Shown: positions 42,929 through 53,089, numbered from the stretch's first letter. The stretch is DNA of 64,000 bases from Eubacterium maltosivorans (GCF_002441855.2 NZ_CP029487.1:3832349-3896348), one strand, 5' to 3'. Made by a program: numbers and translations. Notes: generated from the sequence alone by a model not told the origin.

Positions 42929-43013
42929 TCTTTGAAAAATAAATGCACGCACTTTTTTACGCGCAAAATAAAAAAAATACCATATAAATCCATTTCTTAC
43001 CCTTTATTTTAGA

Positions 43014-43048
43014 TATAATTGACCATAGTATGGTCAAAAAGATGGTCG
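43014..43048 (+). promoter_or_regulatory. Recombinase promoter -10 with arm-type ATGGTC repeats
   Basis: TATAAT (43014-43019) abuts the dyad TTGACCAT-AGT-ATGGTCAA (43019-43037), and another ATGGTC follows at 43042. Recombinase bound here would repress its own promoter. The 18-bp unit at 43031-43048 recurs after the gene at 44307-44324 with one mismatch. Confidence 0.65.
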
Positions 43049-43067
43049 TACAAGGGAGGAAAACAGT

Positions 43068-44303
43068 ATGAAGAGCTACCGTAAAAATGTAAGAAAAAGA
43101 GCGGACGGGCGTTATGAAGCGCGGTGTATTGTGGGCTATAAAAATATTTATGGTAAGGCGGTCTATCGGTATTTGTATGCGAAAACTTATCAAAAGGTAG
43201 TTGAAAAATTAGAATGTTGCGAAAAAGAAAATTTTGAAGAAGTTGAACTGCAAAGGGTCTTAAGAAAAAACAGAAAGCGTAAAAATTCCGGCGGTGTCAT
43301 CACTGAAAAATTCAAAGAAAAGGAAATTATAAACGTTGAGGAGCATTCTTTGTTTTTGCGGGAATGGCTGGTAGAGTGGCTCGAAGTTGGCAAGAAACCA
43401 GAAATTAAAAAATCCTCTTATGCACAATATGACAGTGTTATAAAGAACCATCTGATTCCCGCAATGGGGGATTACAGGCTGCACGAATTGACGAATGAAG
43501 TCATTCAGGATTATGTCAAAACCAAATTAAATCAACACCGAATGACACTGTCGAGCGCAACGGTCAGGCGCCATATCTCGATATTATCCTCTGCACTCAA
43601 ACAGGCTGTGAAATCAGGGATGATCACAGCCAATCCCTGTAAGGAGGTAAGTATTCCCGCGACAAGAAAAAGAAAAACGGATGTTTTTAACAAGGATGAA
43701 TATCTGAAGCTTGAGAAAGCTCTGTTCTATGATCAGGATAAGGTAAAGGCGACGGCTGTTCTGCTGACGTTAAAAACAGGAATACGGCTTGGAGAACTGG
43801 CCGCGCTTCGGTGGTGCGATCTTGATTTTGAGGAAAAAACACTGATGGTGCGCGACGCGGTGCATCGCGTTAACGCCTCTGGAGAGAACGGCAGGAAAAC
43901 AGAAATGGTTTTTGAAGGGACAAAATCCTATTGCTCTGAGAGGACCATACCGATGAATCAAGAGATTTATTCTTTGCTGAAGGACTATGAGAGCAACCTT
44001 TCTGTGAAGGGAGAGTTTGTTTTTTCGAGTAAAAAAGGATCTTTTATTGATCCAAGAGTTTATCAAGCTTATTTTGCAGGTATCTTAAAAAATGCGGGCA
44101 TCAAAAAAAGAAATTTTCATATTTTAAGACACACCTTTGCCACAAGGGCCGCCAGTAAAAACATGCAGCTGTCTGTGCTGAGCAGACTGCTGGGGCACTC
44201 CAATATTGCGATTACACTAAAACGCTATATCCATCCTCTGACAGAACAAGACCGTATCGAAATGAATAAAATATCAGAAAATCCAATAGATAAAGAAAAA
44301 TAA
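43068..44303 (+). CDS. Tyrosine recombinase (phage-integrase family) with N-terminal arm-binding domain
   Basis: The 411-residue protein has an arm-type DNA-binding domain (about 1-60, GRYEARCIVGYKNIYGKAVYR), a long basic linker, a SAM-like core-binding domain (about 93-190) and the catalytic domain. Catalytic residues are in place: Arg240 (TGIRLGEL), Lys286, His351-x-x-Arg354, His377 (LLGHSN) and Tyr387 (LKRYIH). GGGAGG precedes the ATG. No excisionase, relaxase or transposon genes accompany it. Being bounded by inverted core sites, it is probably an invertase for its own segment rather than the integrase of a transferable element. Confidence 0.93.
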   Translation: MKSYRKNVRKRADGRYEARCIVGYKNIYGKAVYRYLYAKTYQKVVEKLECCEKENFEEVELQRVLRKNRKRKNSGGVITEKFKEKEIINVEEHSLFLREWLVEWLEVGKKPEIKKSSYAQYDSVIKNHLIPAMGDYRLHELTNEVIQDYVKTKLNQHRMTLSSATVRRHISILSSALKQAVKSGMITANPCKEVSIPATRKRKTDVFNKDEYLKLEKALFYDQDKVKATAVLLTLKTGIRLGELAALRWCDLDFEEKTLMVRDAVHRVNASGENGRKTEMVFEGTKSYCSERTIPMNQEIYSLLKDYESNLSVKGEFVFSSKKGSFIDPRVYQAYFAGILKNAGIKKRNFHILRHTFATRAASKNMQLSVLSRLLGHSNIAITLKRYIHPLTEQDRIEMNKISENPIDKEK

Positions 44304-44305
44304 AA

Positions 44306-44324
44306 GTGGTCAAAAAAATGGTCG
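44306..44324 (+). repeat. Right arm-type repeat
   Basis: GTGGTCAAAAAAATGGTCG repeats the left unit (43031-43048) in direct orientation with 17 of 18 bases equal. It starts two bases after the recombinase stop. Confidence 0.75.
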
Positions 44325-44366
44325 GAATCTATCAGAATGGTTTAGATAAGGGACTTAGCGCTTGAA

Positions 44367-44394
44367 ACTCGTGAAATGGTACTATTTCACGAGT
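44367..44394 (-). repeat. Right inverted core site of the invertible segment
   Basis: ACTCGTGAAAT, spacer GGTACT, ATTTCACGAGT: the exact reverse complement of the left site. The flanking bases outside the 28 bp do not match, so the repeat boundaries are sharp. Confidence 0.9.
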
Positions 44395-44487
44395 AAGTTC
44401 ACGACTTCTTAGCTTACGCAGCATAACACTTTTATTCTGGTATTCAGAGATGGCAACTCTAGAATATATTTATAACTTTTTGTAATC

Positions 44488-44546
44488 GCGGAGGAACGCC
44501 TATTCCTCCGCCCATTTCTTAGCCCAAATCGTACATAGTGTACGAT
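44488..44546 (+). promoter_or_regulatory. Leader hairpin and dyad before the giant surface protein
   Basis: GCGGAGGA / TCCTCCGC forms an 8-bp hairpin (44488-44511) without a T run. ATCGTAC-ATAGT-GTACGAT (44528-44546) is a perfect 7-bp dyad. Between the right core site and the gene (44395-44647) I find no sigma-A promoter with both boxes. Confidence 0.5.
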
Positions 44547-44647
44547 ATTAAAATTAAATTTACGTTAAGATAAAGAAAGAGGTGAAGCCTGCAACAAAAA
44601 TGTGTGAAAGTATATGGGATTAAGGATTCAAACAGGAGGTAAAGAAA

Positions 44648-47600
44648 GTGAGAAAGTCTAAATTAAAACGGACCATGTCAATGCTGCTCACAGTATTGAT
44701 GGTATTCATGTCCATGAATTTCTCAGTGTTTGCGGAAGAACTAACCGCTCCGGCCGGCGAGACGACAAATGTCGTCGAAGCCCCGGCAGAACAGTCCGCA
44801 GACGAACCAGAACCGGCCGTCGTGGCGCCGACACCGGTGGATGAGGAAACAGGGACGACAGAAGAAAATGCGACAGACAATTCGTTAAGGCAGGAGTGGC
44901 CGGCGTTATTGCAGGCGCCAGTACCGAATGGAACAGGGATTGCAAAAATTGATGATCAGGAATATACGGATCAAGCAACATTTCTGACAGTTTTTAACGC
45001 AATGACGGGATCGCATACGGTTCAGCTGCTGGAGGATATTGATCTGGGCAACATTGCGACAAATAATGCCGCAGGCCACGCCACAGCCAATGATATTTTT
45101 ACAGTGCAAAAAGATGCCGACATTACCCTTGACTTAAATGGGCATAAGATCACCGGTGCGCTGAAAAGCAATGGCTCCAATTATGGGCAGGAATACATTA
45201 TTGGTAATTTCGGAACCCTGACCATTCAGGACGCCAGCTCGGCTAAAACCGGCGTTATCGAAAATACAACCAATACCCAGGAATGCCTCGCAACATTAAG
45301 AAACCAGTATGATGCCAATTTGACTATTGAAGGCGGTACTATTAAAGCGACGATTGGAAATGCCATCAGTAATTATGGGAAAGCGATTGTTTATAGTGGC
45401 ACGATTCAAACAACTGCTGAGAAGGCCGGTGGTTGGGAAAATGGTTCTGCTGCAATACATAATCGTGGGAGTCTGACAATTGCCAAAAAAGATAGCTTAC
45501 CAGAACCTATTGTGTCAACAAGTAATGGTATTCCAGTATGGGTGAGCAGTACCTCAGATGGAAGAAGTATAGGTAACGCAAAAATTTCGGCGGGCACATA
45601 TACAACGAAAACAAGTGATGTTGACGTAAAAATTGAGAGCGGTGCAGCTGACGCATCCATTGTTATAGAGGGTGGAATCTGGGATAAAGATCCATCTGCT
45701 TATGTTGGTGCACCTTATGTGGTAGAAAAAAAGGATAGTAAGTATAGCGTTCGTTATGGTTATGACGGAGAAAAAAATGTATCGAGCTATAGTGAACTGG
45801 AAAATGCTTTAAAATCAGTGGGCAGTAACTGGGTTGATATTAAATTGAGTGAAAATATTACAGTTACTGGCGATATAACTATTCCTGAAAAAGCAAAGGT
45901 AATAATCCCAGAAGGTAAAAAACTAATTCTTTCTAAGGATAGAAAACTTGAACTTAAGGGAAAACTTGAAAACAATGGTATATTAGACATTAGCCAGATT
46001 GGTAATGGATGGGTCAACGATATCAGCCATTTATTTGGCAGTGGTACGATTGAAGGTTTACCAGTAAGCGAAGCAGGTGTCTATAAAATTTCAACTATAA
46101 ATCAGTTTCAGTTTATGCATTATGTTTTAATGAATGGTAAGGGGAGTTTTACAGGTACAATTGAACTGCAAAAGGATATCGACGCAGCAAATTACAATTT
46201 TGTTGCCTTAGGTGATTATACTAACAACTTTGCAGGAAACTTTAATGGAAACAATAAAGTACTTAAAAACCTGACTATCAATAGCGTAAGCGGAAATGGT
46301 TCTATTTTTAACGGAGTGGAAAACGCCAGCTTTTTAAATTTAAACATCGAGAACTGCAATATCCAGACAACGAATGGGATGCTTGGTCTTTTGGCGGCAG
46401 CGACAGAAGGAAATATTATCGTTAAGGACGTGATAATTTCAGGTAGTATGAGAAATGCGACATCATATTATTCTGGAGGTCTTATTGGTACACTGGGCAA
46501 TGGTACGTATACCTTTGAAAACTGTAATCTTAGATTATCGATCAATGGTTTTCAAAATGTTGGTACTTTTTGGGGATCTGCTCAAAATAGAACAGCCACG
46601 GTTAATATTATTAACTGCAGTAATAGTGGAGATATATCATCTACAGGCTCTTACGGGACAATCGGTGGATTTGGATATGGGCCTGTAACCGTAAATGTTT
46701 TTGGTTATAACTATACAGGAGTAATCACAGTAAAGGGTCAAAAAATAGATACCCCGAAATTATGCACCAAAAGTGAGAGTGATCAGTTTATCATTGCAGC
46801 AGCAAGAGAAAAAACGGAAGATAAACAATATAAATATTACGAGACCATCGAAGAAGCTGTTGCAAATGCAGCCGACAATGCTGTCATTGAAATTGCGCCG
46901 GGTACCTACAATCTGTCCTCAACGCTGCGCGTTAACAAACCGTTGACCTTAAAAGGTTTGGGGGACGTCATCATCACCCGCGGCGATGCGTGGACCCCTG
47001 AAGATGAGCAGGCGACGGACAGCGAGACAGGATCGCTGATTTTAATCGAAAAAACAAACGACGTGACCTTAGAAAACTTAACCGTTCAGGGTGCAAGAAA
47101 AATAACAGGAAGTGTCACTGCCAACGGACACGGCATCAACATCGTCCAGTCCACCGGTGTGGCTTTAAACAACGTCACCTCCAAAGACAACGCTGCGGCA
47201 GGCATCGTGGTCAACGGCTCTACCGTAACCGCAGGCGGCCTGTACACCAGCGGCAATGGCTGGTACGGCGTGAACGTGGACCAGGGAAGCGGTATCACCA
47301 ATGATACAAGCTTCACACTGGATACTGCACAGCCGTACAAGCTGAGTGAAAGGCTGCAGATTGTTTCAGACAAATTCGCAACCAGTGAAAACATCTATGT
47401 TAATGCCGATGGCTTTGCCCAGCGAAGCTACATGGATGGTGAACATGAGGTTGTATACTGGGTCGATGAAGCAAGCCTGATTAAGAATACAACAAAAAAT
47501 ATAACCTATACAACCATTAAGGAAGCCATCGACGGCGCGACCAGAGGAAACACCATTGAAATCCCTGCCGGCACCTACAGCGATACCTTAGACATTAACA

Positions 47601-50600
47601 AGAGTGGCTTAACCCTGAAAAAGGCAGCAGGCGATGGCGACTGCGTGCTGGATGGCGCGATCACCATCAGCAGTAAAAATGTTAACATTCAAGACATTAA
47701 GGCAGGCGATAACGCCAAGGTTGCAGTCAAAAAAGATGCAAGCCTGATCTTAAAGAACGCCACAGGCTTCGACACCGATAAAAAAATCACCGTCGAAAAG
47801 CTCTTTGGGGAAGCGTATGACACAGGCATGGTCAAGCTGGACGGCACCGACGTTGCAAAAGACAAGCTGGACTTCACCTATCTGGGCGAAGAAATCAAAT
47901 CAGATATCAACCTTTTCAAAGCAAACGAAGTATCTTATACAGTTAAAACGCCAGCCCAGTTCTATTGGCTGTCACAGCAGATTAACGAAGGGAAAATCAA
48001 TACTTCAAATGTGACCATCAAATTGGGGAACGATTTAGATTTCCACAATGACGAGTGGATGCCTGTAGGTGTAGCCAACCATGATTATATCGGTAAGTTT
48101 GATGGACAAAGTCATAAAATTTCTAATTTATTGGTTAATATGCCTGGAAAAAAATATATCGGATTATTTGGAAAGGCATGGGGCGCTAAAGAATTAGGAA
48201 ATGTTGATTTCGAAAATGTGAATATTATTGGAGGGCAATACGCTGGAACACTGGCTGGTCAATTAGGATCAGCAACAGTAAAAAATGTTAATGTTAATAA
48301 TTTTGTATTCAAAACAGGGAAATTCACAGGCGGTATTGTAGGCTCCGGGTACTCGAATATCTCAAACTGTAAAGTTCAAAGTGGATCGATTGCTACAGAA
48401 GATCAAAATGTCGGTGGTATTCTGGGATTTTTAGGAGAAGGGAATTTTACAATCCAAAATTGTCATAGCGATCAAATAACTATTTCAGAGCCTTCTTGGG
48501 ATGCAGGAGGTTTAATTGGCGCAACGGTTTATGGCAATGTAAAAGTCTATAATTGTAGTGTTAAAAACAGCACGGTTACCATTACAGCTTCAGGATGGTT
48601 TGAGAGCTATGATTCATATCGCGGGGAACTCATTGGGGAAATGCGCGGAAGCAAAACATATGAGGCTAACCTGTATCTCTACAACTGCAATTCCGTAGAT
48701 ACCACAGCCATTAATAAAAATGTACCTGGAGATCAGAGTCAGCTTGTCGGTGGTAATCAAGATTATATCAAGACACTTACCGTTTACAATGTGAATAACC
48801 AGACACCATACGCGACGATCAGCGAAGCAGTTGAAAAAGCCACAGCCGGCGATACCATCACCATCGGTGCAGGCACCTATGACGAAACCGTAACGCTGGA
48901 CAAGGCCGTGAATCTGGTTGGGCCGTACGCAAAAACTGATATTAAAGCAGCAGATGTGACCGCAGAAAACAGGCCAGAAGCAACAGAAGCCGTGATCACC
49001 GGCGGTATCAACATTACGCGTACAACGAAGGATGCTAACGGCATCAGTATTAAAGGCCTGAAATTTACAAAAAGCGGAATCTATTCAGTTGGTTGGGGGA
49101 ATGACCCTAATTTAGATAGTATCACGATTGAAAACAATGTGTTTGAAAATATTGCGAACGAGTTAAACAATAAAGAAAAAAGTGTATCAGCTATTCACTT
49201 TAATTTAGCAGATAGCCAGCCAGTTCAAAATTGCACCATCAAAAACAATCGTATTTCCGGTGTTGCCAATGGAGACTCCAGCGGGATTAATGTTTTCGTC
49301 GTCAGTGGTGAAACAGAAATTACTGGCAACTATATCGAAAATACCAATCATAGCGCACTGCAGATCCCAGGGACAGCCAAAGGAAATGTCACGATTACAG
49401 GTAACACCTTTAAAAACTGGGATCAGGATATAGCGAACGGCGGACGCGCCATGCGCTTTGGAGACTTCTCCGGTGTTGAATCGTTGACTGTAACAGGCAA
49501 CAAGATGGTACGCGATTCCAGTTTAGCAGCTGGTAAACACAAAGAACAGATGGTAGCTTTTACAAAGGTTCCAGATGCTTCCAAAACCCTTGACCTTTCG
49601 CTCAACTACTGGAACGGCAAGCTGCCCGTGACCACCTATGGAACGGCAGCAGAGGATACCGTTATCTGGGCAGAAGAAGGCACAGCGAAAATCAACGCCG
49701 TACCATACTATACCGATGAAGCCATGACAACCATACGCGTCCCGGCAACCGTCTACGACACTGACGGCACGACCGTAAAAGGCCAGTACCTGACCATTCA
49801 GGAAGCCGTTAATGCGGCCGGAGCTGGCGAAACTGTTCAGCTGGCTGATGGCGTGTATACCGAAACAGTAACGCTTAAAGATCAAGTTACATTAAAAGGT
49901 GCGGATTCCGGTAATACCGTGATTCAATGTACCATTGAACCTAAAACATCACCAAACGGAAATGGGGAGAATGCAGCAGTATTGTTGATTCAAAATGATA
50001 TTACAGCTAAAGTAGAAAATGTAGCATTTGACATCACTAAGACCGGACAATCTCCAATTAGCTTTAATACCACAGGAAGCTTGACAATTGAAGGCTGTCG
50101 CTTTACGGGGAGAGAAAGTGCTGAATATGGTACAAATGCTATCTATGGCGGCGGTAATAAAGATGCGACAGTTATCTTTAAGAATAATACATTTGAAGTT
50201 CCTTATCGAATGGCGATCACCTCGATTGGCAAAAACAGTGAGGTTACTGGTAATACTTTCAATATCGGAACAGATAAAGTTGGTGAAAATCAACGAACCA
50301 GTGTCCTAACGGTTGTCGCACAAGAAGGTACTGTTAATATCAGCAATAACATCTTTGCTGGAGCAAACCGTGCCATTGGCGTAGATCACTCGAGCTTAAG
50401 CGCAGATAAACTGACCATCAAAAACAACCAGTTTATCGACGTCCGCTACGGCTTCGAACTGGGATCTGAAAAAAATAAAACTTGCGGTACCTATGATTTA
50501 AGCAAAAACTATTACGCCCAAACGGATGCAGAAGGCACAGAAACCGTCAGCGCAATGCTGGTTGAAGATGCCGATAAATCAGGAAGTCATTTTGACGATT

Positions 50601-53089
50601 CGTCGCTTTATACAGGTAATCAGGTTAAAGTATATCCGTATTATATTGATAGAGAGATGACAAAAATCTATGCTCCGGTAGAAGTACAGCATAAAGGAAC
50701 AGCTACAGCAAGCGAATACTTCGGCACCATTGCAGACGCCTATGCGGCAGAGACGACCCTTGAAGGTGATACCATCATCGTCAGTCAAAATGCAGACGGT
50801 ACCCCGGTAACAATCACGGAAGATATTGATATGGGATTAAAAAATGTAAATCTGGAGCTTGTAGGTGACACAACCTTTAACGGAAGTTTTGCAGGCTCAA
50901 CCCGTGCAAATTTGGTAGTACAAAACGGTTCTGCCATTACCTTTACAAAGGCAGAAAAAGAAGCGATTCAGTATTATACCACCGTTGACGTCAAGAACTT
51001 TGACGCGACCAACCCGACAACCATTGTGGCTCCGGCAGCCAGTACCTCACAGAACTCCTTCATCGCCAAAGGCGGCTTGATGGCGTTCAGTACAGATGGC
51101 ACAACTAACACATGGATTTATGGCAGCCCAAGCGACCGTTTTAACGGCGGCGACGGCACAGCCGAAAAACCATGGCAGATTAATACACCAGAACAGCTGA
51201 AACTATTACAGACACCAGCGTTTGAAACAAAAGGTAAATACTTCAAGCTAACCAACGACATCACCGTCGACAACTGGACAGCCTTAGCTAGCTTTGCAGG
51301 TAACTTCGACGGCAATGGCTACACCATCACCGGCAATAACGTTAATTTTATTAAAGAATTAGCCGAAGGTGCAAAAGTCGGAAAACTCCGCTTCGAAGGC
51401 TTTAGCAATCTGGTAAACACCAATAACGGCACAGTTGAAAACTGCTGGACCGTTGGCGAAAAGACAACCGCCATTGTCAATACTATGGGCAACGCAGGCA
51501 AGCTCACCGACAGCTTTACCGCTGGAACGGTGGCTGTACAAACCAATGAAGCACAAGGCACAGTATTACGTGTTTACCGCTGTGGCGAAGCAGGCGGCAT
51601 CGGTAAAGCCATGACCAAAGCCGATATGCAGAAAGCACGCTTTGCCAATAGCTTAAACGGTGAAAAAGAAGGAATCTGGGATTACAACGCAGATATTGAA
51701 GCGCCATCGGCTTATCCGTTTGTGATGAAGGATGGCAAGACAACAACCATCCAGAAATTAGGTGAAGTTAATGTTAATTGTGATGCAAGTATTGGAAAAG
51801 TATCAATCGTACAACCAGACGATGGAATCTACGCAAAAGATACAATAACCTTAAAAGCTGAAATCACAAATTCAGATTATGATTTCTTGTCTTGGACAAA
51901 TGCAAGCGGCGAAATTATTGGAACAAATAGGACCTGTGATTATACGGTGCGCACAAAAGATGATGTTGGGACAATAACAGCAAACTTTACGCGTAAACCA
52001 ACAATTACAGTAAGTGCATTGAATTTCAATGCAAGTGCAGGCAGTATTAGCGTAAATGGCACCGAAAATTCAAATGCTGTGAATGCTGAGATCAATGTTG
52101 GTACTATGGCAATATTAAAGGCAACACCAAAAGCTGGCTATAAATTTGTTAAATGGACGACTCTCCAGGACATGAACACTGCGGTTTCAGTGGAAGATAC
52201 GTTCACGATTTATACCGGAACCAGCAATTTACAGTATCTTGCCCATTTTGAAGAAATTCAGGCTGATAAAGTAACTGTAAGTTTTAAAAATTCTGTAACC
52301 GGCACGATCATTGGACAGCCCCAGACCATTGATAAAAATGGTGAAGTGACTGTACCAGAAGCACCAGTTTATTTGGATAGAGAATTTGACGGTTGGTATG
52401 ACGGTAATGTAAAAGCAAGCATTGTTGATGGCAAGATTCAAAATATAAAGAAAGACACAACCTATGAAGCCCGTTATACACAGAAAAAAATACAGTATAC
52501 TGTAACAGTTATCAATGGAAATATCGATGGTGAAACAGAAACAAGCGTGAAAAAAGATGCTAACAGCCGCGTAACTGTTATTGCAAATACGCCGGAACAA
52601 GGCAAACAATTTGCAGGATGGAAATACACAAATGGTGATTCCATTATCAGTTACGACGCAACCTATACTTTTACGTTAAAAGCAGATACATCAATCGAAG
52701 CGACATATTCAGAACTTCCGGTAGAAAAACAGCCGACTGTTTCTATTGATCCGAATCCTGTTCAAATTGATCAGAGTGAAGGCCTGTATAAGCTACGCTT
52801 TATTGTAAGGTCAGAAGTTCCAGATGATGGTGGTTATACGCCGATTAAATGTGGGATTGTGGCAAAAAAAGCAGATGTAACAAACCCAGAAGAATTAGCC
52901 TTAGGTGCAGCTGATGTAATCACAGGTGGAAAAACAAATATCGGAAATCAATATACCTACACAGTAAACTTGGGAAATTTGGCGGTTAGTACGACTGTTT
53001 CCGCGAGAGGATACCTGACTTATATGAAAAATGGTGAAACATATACTATCTACACCGACATGGTCAAGGGAACTGTAGTAGCGAATTAA
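44648..53089 (+). CDS. Giant secreted beta-helix surface protein (2813 residues)
   Basis: GTG start after ACAGGAGGT; signal peptide to about residue 30 (LLTVLMVFMSMNFSVFAEE). An acidic Pro/Glu/Thr segment follows. The body has at least four pectin-lyase-type modules, each opening with a Y-x-T-I-x-E-A motif and a G-T-Y-x-x-T strand, at about residues 735, 955, 1395 and 1715. GLUG-like repeats (GGIVGSG, GGILGFLG, GGLIGAT) lie between them. The C-terminal quarter has bacterial-repeat and Flg_new-like modules (DREFDGWYDG; QFAGWKY) and a last beta domain. There is no LPXTG, transmembrane or S-layer anchor, so cell attachment is unexplained. It is probably an adhesin or a carbohydrate-interacting protein, possibly switched by the upstream invertible segment. 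Confidence 0.9.
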   Translation: MRKSKLKRTMSMLLTVLMVFMSMNFSVFAEELTAPAGETTNVVEAPAEQSADEPEPAVVAPTPVDEETGTTEENATDNSLRQEWPALLQAPVPNGTGIAKIDDQEYTDQATFLTVFNAMTGSHTVQLLEDIDLGNIATNNAAGHATANDIFTVQKDADITLDLNGHKITGALKSNGSNYGQEYIIGNFGTLTIQDASSAKTGVIENTTNTQECLATLRNQYDANLTIEGGTIKATIGNAISNYGKAIVYSGTIQTTAEKAGGWENGSAAIHNRGSLTIAKKDSLPEPIVSTSNGIPVWVSSTSDGRSIGNAKISAGTYTTKTSDVDVKIESGAADASIVIEGGIWDKDPSAYVGAPYVVEKKDSKYSVRYGYDGEKNVSSYSELENALKSVGSNWVDIKLSENITVTGDITIPEKAKVIIPEGKKLILSKDRKLELKGKLENNGILDISQIGNGWVNDISHLFGSGTIEGLPVSEAGVYKISTINQFQFMHYVLMNGKGSFTGTIELQKDIDAANYNFVALGDYTNNFAGNFNGNNKVLKNLTINSVSGNGSIFNGVENASFLNLNIENCNIQTTNGMLGLLAAATEGNIIVKDVIISGSMRNATSYYSGGLIGTLGNGTYTFENCNLRLSINGFQNVGTFWGSAQNRTATVNIINCSNSGDISSTGSYGTIGGFGYGPVTVNVFGYNYTGVITVKGQKIDTPKLCTKSESDQFIIAAAREKTEDKQYKYYETIEEAVANAADNAVIEIAPGTYNLSSTLRVNKPLTLKGLGDVIITRGDAWTPEDEQATDSETGSLILIEKTNDVTLENLTVQGARKITGSVTANGHGINIVQSTGVALNNVTSKDNAAAGIVVNGSTVTAGGLYTSGNGWYGVNVDQGSGITNDTSFTLDTAQPYKLSERLQIVSDKFATSENIYVNADGFAQRSYMDGEHEVVYWVDEASLIKNTTKNITYTTIKEAIDGATRGNTIEIPAGTYSDTLDINKSGLTLKKAAGDGDCVLDGAITISSKNVNIQDIKAGDNAKVAVKKDASLILKNATGFDTDKKITVEKLFGEAYDTGMVKLDGTDVAKDKLDFTYLGEEIKSDINLFKANEVSYTVKTPAQFYWLSQQINEGKINTSNVTIKLGNDLDFHNDEWMPVGVANHDYIGKFDGQSHKISNLLVNMPGKKYIGLFGKAWGAKELGNVDFENVNIIGGQYAGTLAGQLGSATVKNVNVNNFVFKTGKFTGGIVGSGYSNISNCKVQSGSIATEDQNVGGILGFLGEGNFTIQNCHSDQITISEPSWDAGGLIGATVYGNVKVYNCSVKNSTVTITASGWFESYDSYRGELIGEMRGSKTYEANLYLYNCNSVDTTAINKNVPGDQSQLVGGNQDYIKTLTVYNVNNQTPYATISEAVEKATAGDTITIGAGTYDETVTLDKAVNLVGPYAKTDIKAADVTAENRPEATEAVITGGINITRTTKDANGISIKGLKFTKSGIYSVGWGNDPNLDSITIENNVFENIANELNNKEKSVSAIHFNLADSQPVQNCTIKNNRISGVANGDSSGINVFVVSGETEITGNYIENTNHSALQIPGTAKGNVTITGNTFKNWDQDIANGGRAMRFGDFSGVESLTVTGNKMVRDSSLAAGKHKEQMVAFTKVPDASKTLDLSLNYWNGKLPVTTYGTAAEDTVIWAEEGTAKINAVPYYTDEAMTTIRVPATVYDTDGTTVKGQYLTIQEAVNAAGAGETVQLADGVYTETVTLKDQVTLKGADSGNTVIQCTIEPKTSPNGNGENAAVLLIQNDITAKVENVAFDITKTGQSPISFNTTGSLTIEGCRFTGRESAEYGTNAIYGGGNKDATVIFKNNTFEVPYRMAITSIGKNSEVTGNTFNIGTDKVGENQRTSVLTVVAQEGTVNISNNIFAGANRAIGVDHSSLSADKLTIKNNQFIDVRYGFELGSEKNKTCGTYDLSKNYYAQTDAEGTETVSAMLVEDADKSGSHFDDSSLYTGNQVKVYPYYIDREMTKIYAPVEVQHKGTATASEYFGTIADAYAAETTLEGDTIIVSQNADGTPVTITEDIDMGLKNVNLELVGDTTFNGSFAGSTRANLVVQNGSAITFTKAEKEAIQYYTTVDVKNFDATNPTTIVAPAASTSQNSFIAKGGLMAFSTDGTTNTWIYGSPSDRFNGGDGTAEKPWQINTPEQLKLLQTPAFETKGKYFKLTNDITVDNWTALASFAGNFDGNGYTITGNNVNFIKELAEGAKVGKLRFEGFSNLVNTNNGTVENCWTVGEKTTAIVNTMGNAGKLTDSFTAGTVAVQTNEAQGTVLRVYRCGEAGGIGKAMTKADMQKARFANSLNGEKEGIWDYNADIEAPSAYPFVMKDGKTTTIQKLGEVNVNCDASIGKVSIVQPDDGIYAKDTITLKAEITNSDYDFLSWTNASGEIIGTNRTCDYTVRTKDDVGTITANFTRKPTITVSALNFNASAGSISVNGTENSNAVNAEINVGTMAILKATPKAGYKFVKWTTLQDMNTAVSVEDTFTIYTGTSNLQYLAHFEEIQADKVTVSFKNSVTGTIIGQPQTIDKNGEVTVPEAPVYLDREFDGWYDGNVKASIVDGKIQNIKKDTTYEARYTQKKIQYTVTVINGNIDGETETSVKKDANSRVTVIANTPEQGKQFAGWKYTNGDSIISYDATYTFTLKADTSIEATYSELPVEKQPTVSIDPNPVQIDQSEGLYKLRFIVRSEVPDDGGYTPIKCGIVAKKADVTNPEELALGAADVITGGKTNIGNQYTYTVNLGNLAVSTTVSARGYLTYMKNGETYTIYTDMVKGTVVAN

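Larger units (their letters stand above)
42839..44394. mobile_element. Candidate self-inverting DNA segment carrying its own tyrosine recombinase
   Basis: The ends are 28-bp repeats in perfect inverted orientation (42839-42866 and 44367-44394) enclosing exactly 1500 bp. Each repeat has the anatomy of a tyrosine-recombinase core site. Inside are the recombinase gene, its promoter with arm-type repeats, and an outward-facing promoter. See the separate entries for each part. Confidence 0.75.

Noticed and set aside
42839-44394. Reading the 28-bp repeats as attL/attR of a small integrated element
   Set aside because: As direct repeats they mismatch in the spacer, while as inverted repeats they are perfect, and only the recombinase gene lies between them. 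Not fully excluded: elements with variable coupling sequences could look similar.
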